A DNA stretch of 64,000 bases from DATAOG01 sp963753685 (GTDB taxonomy: Bacteria > Pseudomonadota > Alphaproteobacteria > Geminicoccales > Geminicoccaceae). The stretch is from positions 62,001 through 126,000 of the forward strand of contig CAVWDE010000028.1 of NCBI GenBank assembly GCA_963753685.1. The letters are read 5' to 3'. Of this stretch, positions 54,519 through 62,902 are shown one piece after another. The notes under the pieces were generated by a model. It was not told the origin of the DNA. It made no database searches and saw only the letters and a program-made list of their open reading frames with translations. A program made the translations under genes and the position numbers. Each line of letters begins with the position of its first letter. The stretch's first letter is position 1.

Positions 54519-55820
54519 ATGAACGACGCACTGCACTCTCACATGCTCGAGGCGACCCGCCTCACCCGCGCCGGGAGGCTCACCGAAGCGACCGCGCTCC
54601 TGCAAGGCGCGCTGCGCGGCGGGACGGTGTCGGACACTGCGTCCGGCCCCACCGGCGAGGTCGCGCACGCGCCTGCCGGACGCGGCTCGCGCGTCATCGA
54701 CCTGACGCCGGAGACAATCGAGCTGACCGATCCCCGGGCATCGCCGCGCACCGGGCAGGCGTCGGGCACCGACGCCAGCAGCCGGCCGTCCGGCCTGACG
54801 CCGGGAACGGCCCAGCCGCACCTGCGGCGGGTGCTGCGTGGCTTCCTCGACCGGGTCAAACGGGTCCACCCCGAGCGAGGCATAGCGGGGCTAGCCAAGC
54901 GCTCTCCGGTGCACGCGCCCGACGTCCTACCGGACGGCGGACAGTTTCTGCTAGCTTCCTATGGCAACCAAGCGGGCAGCCGCGGTTACAAGCTCTACGT
55001 CCCCAGTGGCTATCATGGGCAGGCGGTCCCCCTGGTCGTCATGCTGCACGGCTGCACCCAGTCACCCGACGACTTCGCGGCCGGCACGCGGATGAATGTG
55101 CTCGGCGAGGAGCACACCTGCCTCGTCGCCTATCCTGCCCAGGCCGCCTCCGCCAATGCCTCGAAGTGCTGGAACTGGTTCAGACCGAGCGACCAGCAGC
55201 GCGGTCAGGGCGAGCCCTGGCTGATCGCAGGCATCACGCGGCAGATCATGCGCGACTATTCGGTCGACCCCGAACGCGTCTATGTTGCCGGGCTCTCGGC
55301 GGGTGCGGCCGCCGCCGCCATCATGGGGATGACCTACCCCGATCTCTACGCCGCGATCGGCGTGCATTCCGGCCTCGCCTGCGGGGCCGCCGGCGATCTC
55401 CCCTCCGCGTTCGCCGCCATGCGCCAGGGCGAGGCCGTAGCCGCGCACGGGCCCGGGGAGTACCGGCGAATGATCCCGACCATCGTGTTCCATGGGGATC
55501 AGGACAGCACGGTTCATCCGCGCAACGGCGACCGAGTGATCGAGCAGTCCAGGGCAAGCCCGATGACGGACCTGCGGACAACGGTGCAACGCGGTCGGGT
55601 ACCCGGCGGGCATGCCTACAGCCGCACGCTCCACGCCGACGCGCGCGGGCAAGTGATCCTCGAGCAGTGGGTCATCCACGGCGCCGGCCATGCCTGGTCG
55701 GGCGGCAGCCCCGCCGGATCTTACACCGATCCGCAAGGGCCCGATGCCACGCGGGAGATGCTCCGGTTCTTCCTCGAGCACCGACATGTCGAAGCTGCGC
55801 GGCCTGTCCCGTCGGACTGA
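54519..55820 (+). CDS. PHB-depolymerase-family esterase
   Basis: A 433-residue alpha/beta hydrolase. An N-terminal 110-residue Pro/Thr-rich extension is followed by the catalytic domain: VPLVVMLHGCTQSPDDFAAG (oxyanion hole), LVAYPAQAASANASKCWNWF, VYVAGLSAGAAAAAIMGMTY with nucleophile Ser260, PTIVFHGDQDSTVHPRNGDR (Asp), and VIHGAGHAWSGGSPAGSYTD (His). This esterase group resembles polyhydroxybutyrate depolymerase and feruloyl esterase; the real substrate is not known. There is no signal peptide, so an intracellular enzyme is likely. ATG 54519 follows AAGGCTCCGGAC. Confidence 0.85.
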   Translation: MNDALHSHMLEATRLTRAGRLTEATALLQGALRGGTVSDTASGPTGEVAHAPAGRGSRVIDLTPETIELTDPRASPRTGQASGTDASSRPSGLTPGTAQPHLRRVLRGFLDRVKRVHPERGIAGLAKRSPVHAPDVLPDGGQFLLASYGNQAGSRGYKLYVPSGYHGQAVPLVVMLHGCTQSPDDFAAGTRMNVLGEEHTCLVAYPAQAASANASKCWNWFRPSDQQRGQGEPWLIAGITRQIMRDYSVDPERVYVAGLSAGAAAAAIMGMTYPDLYAAIGVHSGLACGAAGDLPSAFAAMRQGEAVAAHGPGEYRRMIPTIVFHGDQDSTVHPRNGDRVIEQSRASPMTDLRTTVQRGRVPGGHAYSRTLHADARGQVILEQWVIHGAGHAWSGGSPAGSYTDPQGPDATREMLRFFLEHRHVEAARPVPSD

Positions 55821-55869
55821 AAACCCGGGCAGCCTGATGGCGCTGCCACCACGATGTCCTGCTGTCACC

Positions 55870-56130
55870 CGTCCGCTAGAGCGAGCATCATCGCTCGCCA
55901 TCGGACGCGACGACGCGCTTGCGGCTGCCGCGGCGCTAGAACCGCATCGGAATCCGGACGACCAACCGTGCGTCCATCTAGCCTGTTGTGAGTGCGCTCC
56001 GTCATGGTGCTTTCCTCTTGCCCTGCTGCCGAAGTTTCCGAGACCTTAGCTCGCGAGCCCTTCGGCTCTGATCCGCACCTCGAGCGTGTCCTCCTCCTGT
56101 GCGTCGACCCGCTCGACGAGGAAGTCGGCG
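55870..56130 (-). pseudogene. Recombinase C-terminus / HTH gene junction, relic copy G
   Basis: Plus-strand sequence here parallels 61260-61500, the junction between the chimeric recombinase and its HTH gene. FLVERVDAQEEDTLEVRIRA then EGL is the recombinase end (compare LVERVDIQEDALEVRIRASG). About 60 bp later come the first codons of the HTH gene (the CGGATTCCGATGCGGTTCTA region matching RIPMRFQ). Both are frameshifted. It lies directly upstream of the second NDUFA9-like gene. Confidence 0.65.
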
Positions 56131-56170
56131 CCCGCTCGGAGGATCCGATCATGCACAGGAGTGGTAGGAC

Positions 56171-57103
56171 ATGGCCTCTAGCCACATTACCGTCTTCGGA
56201 GGTTCAGGCTTCCTGGGTCGACAGATCGTGAAGCGCCTGGCCGCCGACGGCGCTCGTGTGCGCGTCGCGGTGCGCCATCCCGAACGCGCATCATTCCTCG
56301 AGCGGGGCGGCAGAGCGGGACAGATCACCGCGGTTTACGCCGACGTGTGGGAGGAAGCGTCGGTGGGCGCGGCGGTGGATGGCGCCGAGGCTGTGGTCAA
56401 TATGGTCGGCCATTACCTCGAGGGGGGCAAGGCGACCTTCGCGACGACGCGCGGGCATGGCGCGATGCATGTCGCCCAGGCCGCGGCAACAGCTGGAGCG
56501 CAACGACTTGTTCACATCTCGGGCCTGGGCACCGATCCAAAATCCGACTCACCCTATGCCCGTGCCCGAGGCATCGGCGAGCAGCTGGTCACAGAAGCTT
56601 TTCCCGCAGCCACCATCCTCCGCCCTGGCGTCATCTTCGGGCCCGAGGGCGGCTTCCTCAATCGCCTGGCGGCCCTGGCGCGCGTGCTGCCAGTCTTGCC
56701 GCTGTTCGGCACTGGCGAAGCGAAGCTGCAGCCGGTCTTCGTGGGCGATGTCGCTGAAGCCGTCGCAAGGGCTTTGGCCACGCCCGCGACCATGGGCAGG
56801 CTGTACGAGCTGGGCGGTCCCAAAGTCTACACGTACAAGGAGCTTGTGCAACTCGTGCTTGCACGGATCGAACGCCAACGGTTGCTGATGCCGGTTCCAT
56901 ACTTCGCTTGGAAAGCACTGGCGGCTTTGATGGCGCCCTTGCCGAGTCGATCCATATCCCGGAACCAGGTCGAACTGATGCAACAAGATAACGTGGTGCG
57001 CGCCGAGGCATGGACTTTGGCCGATCTCGGCATCGCACCGACCCCGGTCGAAGCGATGTGGCCGACGGATCCCGGCCCGCACTGCAGCGGCTTGACCACT
57101 TGA
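56171..57103 (+). CDS. NDUFA9-like NAD(P)-binding epimerase-type protein, copy 2
   Basis: A 310-residue paralogue of the protein at 5714, identical over long stretches (VFGGSGFLGRQIVKRLA, VRVAVRHPERASFL, AALARVLPVLPLFGTGEAKL compared with AALARVMPILPLFGTGKVKL). Rossmann motif at residues 8-16, HISGLGTDPKSDSPYARARG, ATILRPGVIFGPEGG and the hydrophobic end MPVPYFAWKALAALMAPLPS. The ATG at 56171 follows GGAGTGGTAGGAC. Both copies have recombinase-module debris just upstream, so the duplication probably included, or was driven by, that module. Function as for copy 1; not proven to be part of complex I. Confidence 0.8.
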   Translation: MASSHITVFGGSGFLGRQIVKRLAADGARVRVAVRHPERASFLERGGRAGQITAVYADVWEEASVGAAVDGAEAVVNMVGHYLEGGKATFATTRGHGAMHVAQAAATAGAQRLVHISGLGTDPKSDSPYARARGIGEQLVTEAFPAATILRPGVIFGPEGGFLNRLAALARVLPVLPLFGTGEAKLQPVFVGDVAEAVARALATPATMGRLYELGGPKVYTYKELVQLVLARIERQRLLMPVPYFAWKALAALMAPLPSRSISRNQVELMQQDNVVRAEAWTLADLGIAPTPVEAMWPTDPGPHCSGLTT

Positions 57104-57290
57104 GGCCCGTGAGCCGGTTTCTGCCGTGCCGATGCCCCCGCGCCAGCGCTTTGCTGAGCGTCTTGTGCAGCTTCGCGGCAGGTCTTCCGTTGGCGTGGCG
57201 CAAGGTTGCTGCATTTAGCTGTTGCGAGCCATCCGAATCGCACTGTTGCATTCGCATACGGGGCCCGCTCGGGGGCACGAGGTGTTGTGG

Positions 57291-58097
57291 ATGAGGGTCA
57301 GCCGTATGCTGCGCCGAGGCGAGCGCAACTCCTGCTCCGGCGGCAGTGCCTGCATGGCCGTCATCTACATTCTCGGCGCGATCATCGGCACGGCCGTCGC
57401 CGTGTCCACGGCGCGAGCGTGCGAACCGGCCGGCTTTCCCGTCGCCATCGATGTCGGCCACGATCGCGACCGCCCCGGCGCCATCTCAGCGCGAGGGGTG
57501 CCCGAGTTCGAGTTCAATCTGGCCCTCGGCCGCGAAGTCCTGGCGGCGCTGCTCGCGAGCGGTTTCAGCCGATCGTTCCTCATCGGCGAGAGCGGTTCGC
57601 CGATCGGGCTCCGGGAGCGGACGGCGATCGCGGAGCGTGCAGGTGCCCGCGTCTTCATCTCGATCCATCACGACAGCGTGCAGCCCAAATATCTGGAGCG
57701 GTGGACCTTCGAGGGACGGGTGCAGGAGTACACCACACATGCGCGCGGCTTCTCGCTGTTCGTGTCGGCTGCCAACAGCTTCTTTGCGGCCTCGAAGGAA
57801 CTCGCCCTCCTCATGGGATCGGAGCTGCGCGCCAGGGGCATGCGCCCGAGCGTTCACCACGCGGAGCCAATCGAGGGGGAGAACCGTGAGGTGATCGATC
57901 AGCTCAACGGTGTTTATCGCTTCGACGACCTCATCGTCCTCCGCTCCGCCGCGATGCCAGCCGTTCTCCTCGAGGCTGGCGTCATCAAGCACCGGGAAGA
58001 GGAGCTGATCGTGGCGACCAGGGCCTTTCAGACGGATGTAGCGGGCGCGGTCCGCCGCACGGTCGAGCAGGCGTGCGCCCGAGGCCTTCTTGGTTAA
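57291..58097 (+). CDS. N-acetylmuramoyl-L-alanine amidase (Amidase_3)
   Basis: A 268-residue zinc amidase that cleaves the peptide from N-acetylmuramic acid in peptidoglycan. A hydrophobic leader (MAVIYILGAIIGTAVAVSTA ending ARACEPAG) directs export. Zinc ligands and catalytic residues are in VAIDVGHDRDRPGAISARGV (H), EFEFNLALGREVLAAL (E) and ARVFISIHHDSVQPKYLE (H), with a C-terminal VLLEAGVIKHREEELIV (E). ATG 57291 is taken; ATG 57306 and 57354 are alternatives, and 57354 would place the leader at the very start. Confidence 0.85.
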   Translation: MRVSRMLRRGERNSCSGGSACMAVIYILGAIIGTAVAVSTARACEPAGFPVAIDVGHDRDRPGAISARGVPEFEFNLALGREVLAALLASGFSRSFLIGESGSPIGLRERTAIAERAGARVFISIHHDSVQPKYLERWTFEGRVQEYTTHARGFSLFVSAANSFFAASKELALLMGSELRARGMRPSVHHAEPIEGENREVIDQLNGVYRFDDLIVLRSAAMPAVLLEAGVIKHREEELIVATRAFQTDVAGAVRRTVEQACARGLLG

Positions 58098-58174
58098 TGA
58101 CCGGCGGTGCCGGGAGCTACGTGTACGCCGAACAATCGGCATGGGCAGCTCGGGGTAGCTGCGCCGATGCGCGC

Positions 58175-58425
58175 TCAGCCAAACCGCTCCCGCTGCTTTT
58201 CCCAATCCACCGGGAACGGCTTCATCAGCTGCGGCAAGCCGACCGTCGGCCAGCCCTCCAGGATCTTCTCAACGAGATCAGGAGCGAGCAGCGTCAGCCG
58301 CAGGACGCGGCACACGTAGGATCGGTTGATCCGCTCGGCATCGCGTAGGCGCTCATAAGCCAGTGACGTAGTGCGTCCGACCGCTGTTTCGTCGGTGACG
58401 GCTGCCTCACCCTCGCAGCCCAAGC
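58175..58425 (-). pseudogene. Recombinase-associated HTH gene, relic copy H
   Basis: The 3' half is well preserved: RDAERINRSYVCRVLRLTLL, APDLVEKILEGWPTVGLPQL, MKPFPVDWEKQRERFG and stop. It is closest to the intact copy at 9424 (LPQLLKPFPVEWEKQKEQF) rather than to the 60.9-kb copy. The first half is unrelated sequence. Confidence 0.7.
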
Positions 58426-58438
58426 TGAGCCGGATCGG

Positions 58439-58642
58439 CTACCAGCCGACGGACGTGGACTCCTCGGGGTCGACGTTGACGGTAACCCTCGAGGAGTCGA
58501 TCGCGGAGCAGCCTGTGAGGCTTGCTGCGAGCACCAGCAGGACCACGAGCGCCAAGCCCGGCCAGGCGGCTCGCGCCTGGTAACCGTTGCCGCCTCTGGC
58601 GTGGCGAAGAAGAACCGGGGCAGCGAAGCAGGCGGCAGCCAT
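58439..58642 (-). CDS. Small lipoprotein, entericidin-like layout
   Basis: A 67-residue frame with a hydrophobic segment and lipobox (WPGLALVVLLVLAASLTGC) followed by 20 residues, SAIDSSRVTVNVDPEESTSV-GW. Cleavage before the cysteine would leave a very short lipidated peptide. Its 3' end abuts HTH relic H. No family was recognised and the N-terminal 25 residues are poor, so the start may lie further in. Confidence 0.45.
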   Translation of the reverse strand: MAAACFAAPVLLRHARGGNGYQARAAWPGLALVVLLVLAASLTGCSAIDSSRVTVNVDPEESTSVGW

Positions 58643-59394
58643 ATCGAACCCTCCACCGGTTCGGGTTGGTCAGGCCCGGGGCGGCGTTTGGGGCGCCGAC
58701 CCGGGCCGCTTTGGGGGGCGCTGGAATATGCGCCGCCGGTGGTTGCCCGTTCGTTAAAACCCTCCGGTTCGCGCTCCAACGCCCACACAAGATGGCAACG
58801 AGCGCCCGAGTTGGACCGAGACGTTCCGGTGGCACGGGCAGCAGCTGGTGTCCGGTGCGATGGCCTTGGCCTCCCTCGAGGCGCTTAGCCCCGGCGTCAA
58901 GCTGTGCTGGGAAGCGGTCGAGCGGCATCGGCGCGCCCAACATCGTCACCGCCAAGGTCTTCTCCCCCATGGCGTGGACATCGGCCACAGGCTTGGTCTC
59001 GATCTTGACCGGCGATCGGGTCGAGGCGAACGGCGCCAGCAATCCATTCGACAAACCAGGGCCCGGTATATCGCGGGCGCCGCTGGCCACCACGATGCGC
59101 TCGGCCGCAGCGTTGGCCAAGATGTACGTGCGCATTTCCGCGACGGCGACACGATCGATGCCGGCAGCCTGCCGATCCGCCTCAACGGCCCGGCGGCGCC
59201 GGAGCACGACGAGCCCGGCGGCGGCCCAGCCACGGCGGTCGTGACGGCGGTCGTGCTCGGCCGCGAGGACCGCTGCGAGCTGAACAGCGACCGCATTTGC
59301 GCTTTACCTTATGTTCATAGCCATCGATCAATTCTCTTTATATTCGGCGCCGGCAGTTTTCTGGCCGTCACGAGCGCCCGCGAATGGAGCATCC
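58643..59394. other. Long stretch without a confident gene
   Basis: About 750 bp. Both strands keep long open frames because of high GC. The minus strand from 59207 reads MRTYILANAAAERIVVASGA and KIETKPVADVHAMGEKTLAV, which looks protein-like but matches nothing I know; the opposite frame is equally open. A lower-GC 60-bp patch (59300-59345) just before the antiporter may hold its promoter. Confidence 0.35.
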
Positions 59395-60600
59395 GTGCAC
59401 CTCGACCCGGTGCTGCCCGGCTTCGTCGGTCTGGTCTTCATCCTGCTGATCCTGGCGCTCGCCGCCTCGGCCGTTCGCCAGCCGGTGATCTTCGGCTATC
59501 TGCTTGGTGGCCTGTTGATCGGGCCGAGCATGCTCGGTCTGGTCGAGGACGTCGAGATGATCGAGCGGCTGGGGGCGGTCGGAGTTGTGCTCCTGTTGTT
59601 CTTCATCGGCCTCGAGGTCTCACCCAGAGCCCTCGCCGCCAACTGGAAGGTGGCAGTGGTCGGGACGGCCCTGCAGGTCGTCCTGACCACGGCGCTGGTG
59701 TGCGGCTTCGGTGCGCTGCTCGACTGGCCGCTCGGCGTCCGTCTCCTACTCGGGTTCGTGGTATCTCTCAGCAGCACGGCCGTGGTCCTCAAGCTGCTCA
59801 AGGACTGGGGCGAGCTGGACACGCGGGTCGGTCAGGATGTTGTGGGCATCCTGCTGATCCAGGACGTGATCGTCATCCCGATGCTGATCGTGCTCGGCCT
59901 GCTGACCGGCAAGCCGCTGGACGGTCGCGAGGTGATCCAGCAACTGGTCGGCGGGATCGTCTTGATCGGGGTGGTCGTCTGGGTCGTGCGTCGGCCGCGC
60001 TTCGACCCCCTGCCCTTCATCGGCATGATGAAAAGGGACGCGGACCTGCAGGTTTTGATGCCGCTGGTCGTCTGTTTCGGTCTCGCGCTGTTCTCGGCGT
60101 CGCTTCACCTTTCGACCGCGCTGGGCGCCTTCGTCGCCGGCATCGTCATCCGCGCGTCGCGATCCACTGGACCCGCCGAACACAGTCTGGGAGCGCTCCG
60201 GGTTCTGTTTGTCGCCCTGTTCTTCGCCTCGATCGGCATGCTGATCGATCTCGGCTTCATCGAGCGCCACTGGTGGCAGGTGCTGGCACTGGTGGCCATG
60301 GTCCTGGTCGCCAACACCGTCCTCAACGGCTTGCTGCTTCGTGTCCTCGGACGATCGTGGCGGGAGGGCTTCTATGCCGGCGCGCTGCTGGCGCAGATCG
60401 GCGAGTTCAGTTTCGTGCTGGCGGCGGTCGGTTTTCAGGCCGGCGTGATCACCGGCGATAGCTATCAGACCACAGTCGCGGTGATCGCGATCGGCCTGCT
60501 GATCAGCCCAGTGTGGATCAAGCTGGTCAAGTTCGCTCTCGACCAAGCCGAGCAGCTGCCATCCGGGCGCCAGCTGCGGCCGGTGAGCGGCAGCGACTGA
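59395..60600 (+). CDS. CPA2-type monovalent cation/proton antiporter (KefB-like membrane domain)
   Basis: About 401 residues, 12-13 transmembrane helices of the Na+/H+ exchanger fold. Signatures are VIFGYLLGGLLIGPSMLGLV, VGVVLLLFFIGLEVSPRALA, FVVSLSSTAVVLKLLKDWGE, VGILLIQDVIVIPMLIVLGL (QDV with the transport aspartate), and LGAFVAGIVIRASR. It ends shortly after the last helix, so the TrkA-N nucleotide-binding domain of Kef proteins is absent. GTG 59395 is preferred for its GGAG five bases upstream; ATG 59311 would add 28 residues. Ion selectivity (K+ or Na+) cannot be told. Confidence 0.8.
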   Translation: MHLDPVLPGFVGLVFILLILALAASAVRQPVIFGYLLGGLLIGPSMLGLVEDVEMIERLGAVGVVLLLFFIGLEVSPRALAANWKVAVVGTALQVVLTTALVCGFGALLDWPLGVRLLLGFVVSLSSTAVVLKLLKDWGELDTRVGQDVVGILLIQDVIVIPMLIVLGLLTGKPLDGREVIQQLVGGIVLIGVVVWVVRRPRFDPLPFIGMMKRDADLQVLMPLVVCFGLALFSASLHLSTALGAFVAGIVIRASRSTGPAEHSLGALRVLFVALFFASIGMLIDLGFIERHWWQVLALVAMVLVANTVLNGLLLRVLGRSWREGFYAGALLAQIGEFSFVLAAVGFQAGVITGDSYQTTVAVIAIGLLISPVWIKLVKFALDQAEQLPSGRQLRPVSGSD

Positions 60601-60900
60601 CCGCCCTCGAGATCGGGCGCGCGCAGCCGAATCAGGCCCGGGCTCGTTCGGGGGCCCCTCCAGCAGTGCCCTGCTCGGCGACGGTCGTCTGCCTGCCGGG
60701 CGCTGATCAGGCGGTCTCGGCAGTAGTGATCGCCGGCGGTCTCTGCGGCGGCAACCTGCACGGGGTCCGGGACGCCTGCATCGGGCCTCGGCACGGACGC
60801 CGCCCGCCACCACTGGTCAGCTGCGGGGCGCGATCACCAATCAGCAGGGGTCGGAGTGGCCAGCGTCGCCTCGACGATCCGGCCCGCTCCCCCAGCCCCT
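60601..60900. other. Intergenic, no gene recognised
   Basis: 300 bp between antiporter and HTH gene, very GC-rich. No recognisable gene. GGCCCGGGCTCGTTCGGGGG near 60636 could form a hairpin after the antiporter, but has no T-run. Confidence 0.35.
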
Positions 60901-61353
60901 TCAGCCCCTGCTTTGCTCGCATCGGCTCGGAGGCCATGAACTCGCGCCGGTTGCCTTGAGCGCCGTCCGCTGTTCTTCCCAGCTCGCCGGCAGCGGCCGC
61001 TCCAGCTGTTCCAGCATGGGCACCTGATCGGAGCGCCCTTCGAGAATCATCTCGATGATGTCGGGCGCCAGCAGGGCCAGCCGCAAGATCCGACTCACAT
61101 AGCTCTTGGAGATGCCCTCCGCCTCCCCGATGTCGCTGACCGAGGCGTGCACTTCCTCATCGAGCTGCCGCTGCCAGCGCCATGCCCGCGCCAGCGCCTT
61201 GACAAGCGTGCCGTCGGGCTGCGGCTTCGACGCGGGCGCGATCGCGGTGCCGTCGGGCGCCACGATCCGCTTGCGGCCGCCGCGATGCTGAAACCGCATC
61301 GGAATCCGGACCACCAGCGTCGTGCCCTCGAGTCGGGTGTCGACGTCGCTCAT
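60901..61353 (-). CDS. ParB-like HTH protein coupled to recombinase (intact copy I)
   Basis: A 150-residue relative of the protein at 9424. The N-terminal strand-rich part is GTTLVVRIPMRFQHRGGRKR then IVAPDGTAIAP, the helix is TLVKALARAWRWQRQLDEEV, and the HTH is EAEGISKSYVSRILRLALLA. The tail is LEQLERPLPASWEEQRTALK plus a longer C-terminus than other copies. Its ATG overlaps the TGA of the upstream chimeric gene (TGATG). Same inferred accessory role as copy D. The two intact copies differ considerably, so they arrived separately rather than by recent duplication. Confidence 0.75.
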   Translation of the reverse strand: MSDVDTRLEGTTLVVRIPMRFQHRGGRKRIVAPDGTAIAPASKPQPDGTLVKALARAWRWQRQLDEEVHASVSDIGEAEGISKSYVSRILRLALLAPDIIEMILEGRSDQVPMLEQLERPLPASWEEQRTALKATGASSWPPSRCEQSRG

Positions 61354-62831
61354 CAGGCCGCCCTCGCGGGCCGCTCGTCGCCCTGCTGCAACTCGGCGAC
61401 CAAGCTCGGCAAGCCCGAAGCTCTGATCCGCACTTCGAGCGCATCCTCTTGGATGTCGACCCGCTCGACTAGCAGTTGCACGATCCGCGCCTGCTCGGCG
61501 GGGAACAGCTCGTTCCAGAGCATGGCGAAGTCGGCGAGCAGGGCCGTGACCTCGCGCTCGGTGATCCCGTCATCGCCGTCCCGCTTGGCGGTAGCCCAGG
61601 TCCGCGCCACCAGCTCCGGCGCCAGCAGGAGCCTCCGGACGTGATCGAGCACCGCGCCCTCGACATCGGCCGCCGGCACGCTGGTGACCGGGCAGGTCTC
61701 GTAGCCCTCCGAGATCGCCTCGCGGGTGACGTAGTATCTGTAGATCCGACCCCGCCGGCGGGTGTGGCTTGGCGACATCGGCCGTCCGTTCGGACCGAAG
61801 ATCAGGCCCTTCAGCAGCGCCGGCACCTTGGCCCGGCTCGCGGCGCCGCGCCGGTGCGCAGGCGGCGCCATCACGGCGTGCGCCTTGTCCCACGCTCGCT
61901 GGTCGATGATCGCGAGGTGTTCGCCGCGGTAGGCCATCCCCTTGTGCACCGCCGGCGGGGCCCGGCCGGCGAACGGCCGGTCATCCCGAACATAGGCCCA
62001 GAGTCGCGCGATCCGGGTCTTGTCTTTCGCCAGCACCGGCACGGTCGTGTCATCGGCATGGAGGCGCTTGGCCGCGAACACGTGCGCGTGGATCGCGTCC
62101 ACCAGCGGCATGGCGGTCGCTGCCGTCGCCCCCACCCAATCGGCCAGCGTCGAGACGTCGATCTCGACGCCTTCCCTTGCATAGATCGCGCTCTGCCGGG
62201 CGAGCGGCAGATGGTGCCCGTACTTCGAGACCATGACGAGGGCGAGCAGGTTCGGGCCGGCGCGGCCGCGGGCGATCGGGTGCGAGGGCGCCGGCGGCTG
62301 GGTGATCGCCTCGCAGCTTCTGCAGGTGAACTTCTCGCGCACGTGCTCGACCACCTTCCACCGGCGCGGCACGCACTCGAGCGTCTCGGTCACATCCTCG
62401 CCGAGCTTCCTGACCACGCCGCCGCACTTGGGGCAGGCGCAAGGTGCTGGATGGACGATGCGCTCGCGCGGCAGATGCGCCGGCAGCGGCCGGCGGGCGG
62501 GCTTGCGCTGGGGCGTCGAGCGCGGCGCGGGCCCTGCCGGTGCCGCCATCTCCGCCGCCGTGTCCTCCTGGGCGACGGTCTCCTCGAGCTCAGCGAGCTG
62601 GAGCTCGAGCTGCGCGATGATCTTCGCCCCACGCTCCGAAGACTGGCCGTACTGCTCACGGCGCGCCTTGGCGAGCAGCAGCTTCAGGCGCTCGATCTCG
62701 AGCCTGGCGCCGGAGATCTGGGCTTCGGCGTCCTCGGCCCGCGCTTCGGCCGCGCGCCGCGCCGTCCGCTCGGCGAGGATCATCGCATGCGCGGCGGTGA
62801 GATCGGTGGGCAACGGATCGGAGCGGGTCAC
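61353..62831 (-). CDS. In-frame chimera: IS66 TnpC N-terminus joined to serine recombinase C-terminus
   Basis: 492 residues in one frame. Residues 1-295 are IS66 TnpC: coiled coil (LEIERLKLLLAKARREQYGQ), basic linker, zinc finger (CACPKCGGVV, FTCRSCEAI), VMVSKYGHHLPLARQSAIYA and the start of the DDE core with HADDTTVPVLAKDKTRIARL. At about residue 295 (nt 61947) it becomes the recombinase domain of a large serine recombinase (HKGMAYRGEHLAIIDQRAWD, ALLKGLIFGPNGRPMSPSHT, TCPVTSVPAADVEGAVLDHV, AEQARIVQLLVERVDIQED). It lacks the later D and E of the transposase and the catalytic serine domain of the recombinase, so neither chemistry should work. It keeps DNA-binding parts of both. Start GTG 62831. 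Confidence 0.85.
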   Translation of the reverse strand: MTRSDPLPTDLTAAHAMILAERTARRAAEARAEDAEAQISGARLEIERLKLLLAKARREQYGQSSERGAKIIAQLELQLAELEETVAQEDTAAEMAAPAGPAPRSTPQRKPARRPLPAHLPRERIVHPAPCACPKCGGVVRKLGEDVTETLECVPRRWKVVEHVREKFTCRSCEAITQPPAPSHPIARGRAGPNLLALVMVSKYGHHLPLARQSAIYAREGVEIDVSTLADWVGATAATAMPLVDAIHAHVFAAKRLHADDTTVPVLAKDKTRIARLWAYVRDDRPFAGRAPPAVHKGMAYRGEHLAIIDQRAWDKAHAVMAPPAHRRGAASRAKVPALLKGLIFGPNGRPMSPSHTRRRGRIYRYYVTREAISEGYETCPVTSVPAADVEGAVLDHVRRLLLAPELVARTWATAKRDGDDGITEREVTALLADFAMLWNELFPAEQARIVQLLVERVDIQEDALEVRIRASGLPSLVAELQQGDERPARAA

Positions 62832-62902
62832 GCCCCGGATTGAAGCACATCGGCCACGGGCCTGCTGGTTCTACATGCCGGGTAAGTCAAAAGGCCGCGG
62901 AC

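Noticed and set aside
58407..59207. Long minus-strand open frame between the lipoprotein and the antiporter
   Set aside because: The opposite strand is equally open, no family is recognisable and most of the frame is Arg/Pro/Gly-rich, as expected by chance at this GC content.
60630..60660. Rho-independent terminator after the antiporter
   Set aside because: A GC-rich hairpin is possible but there is no following T-run.
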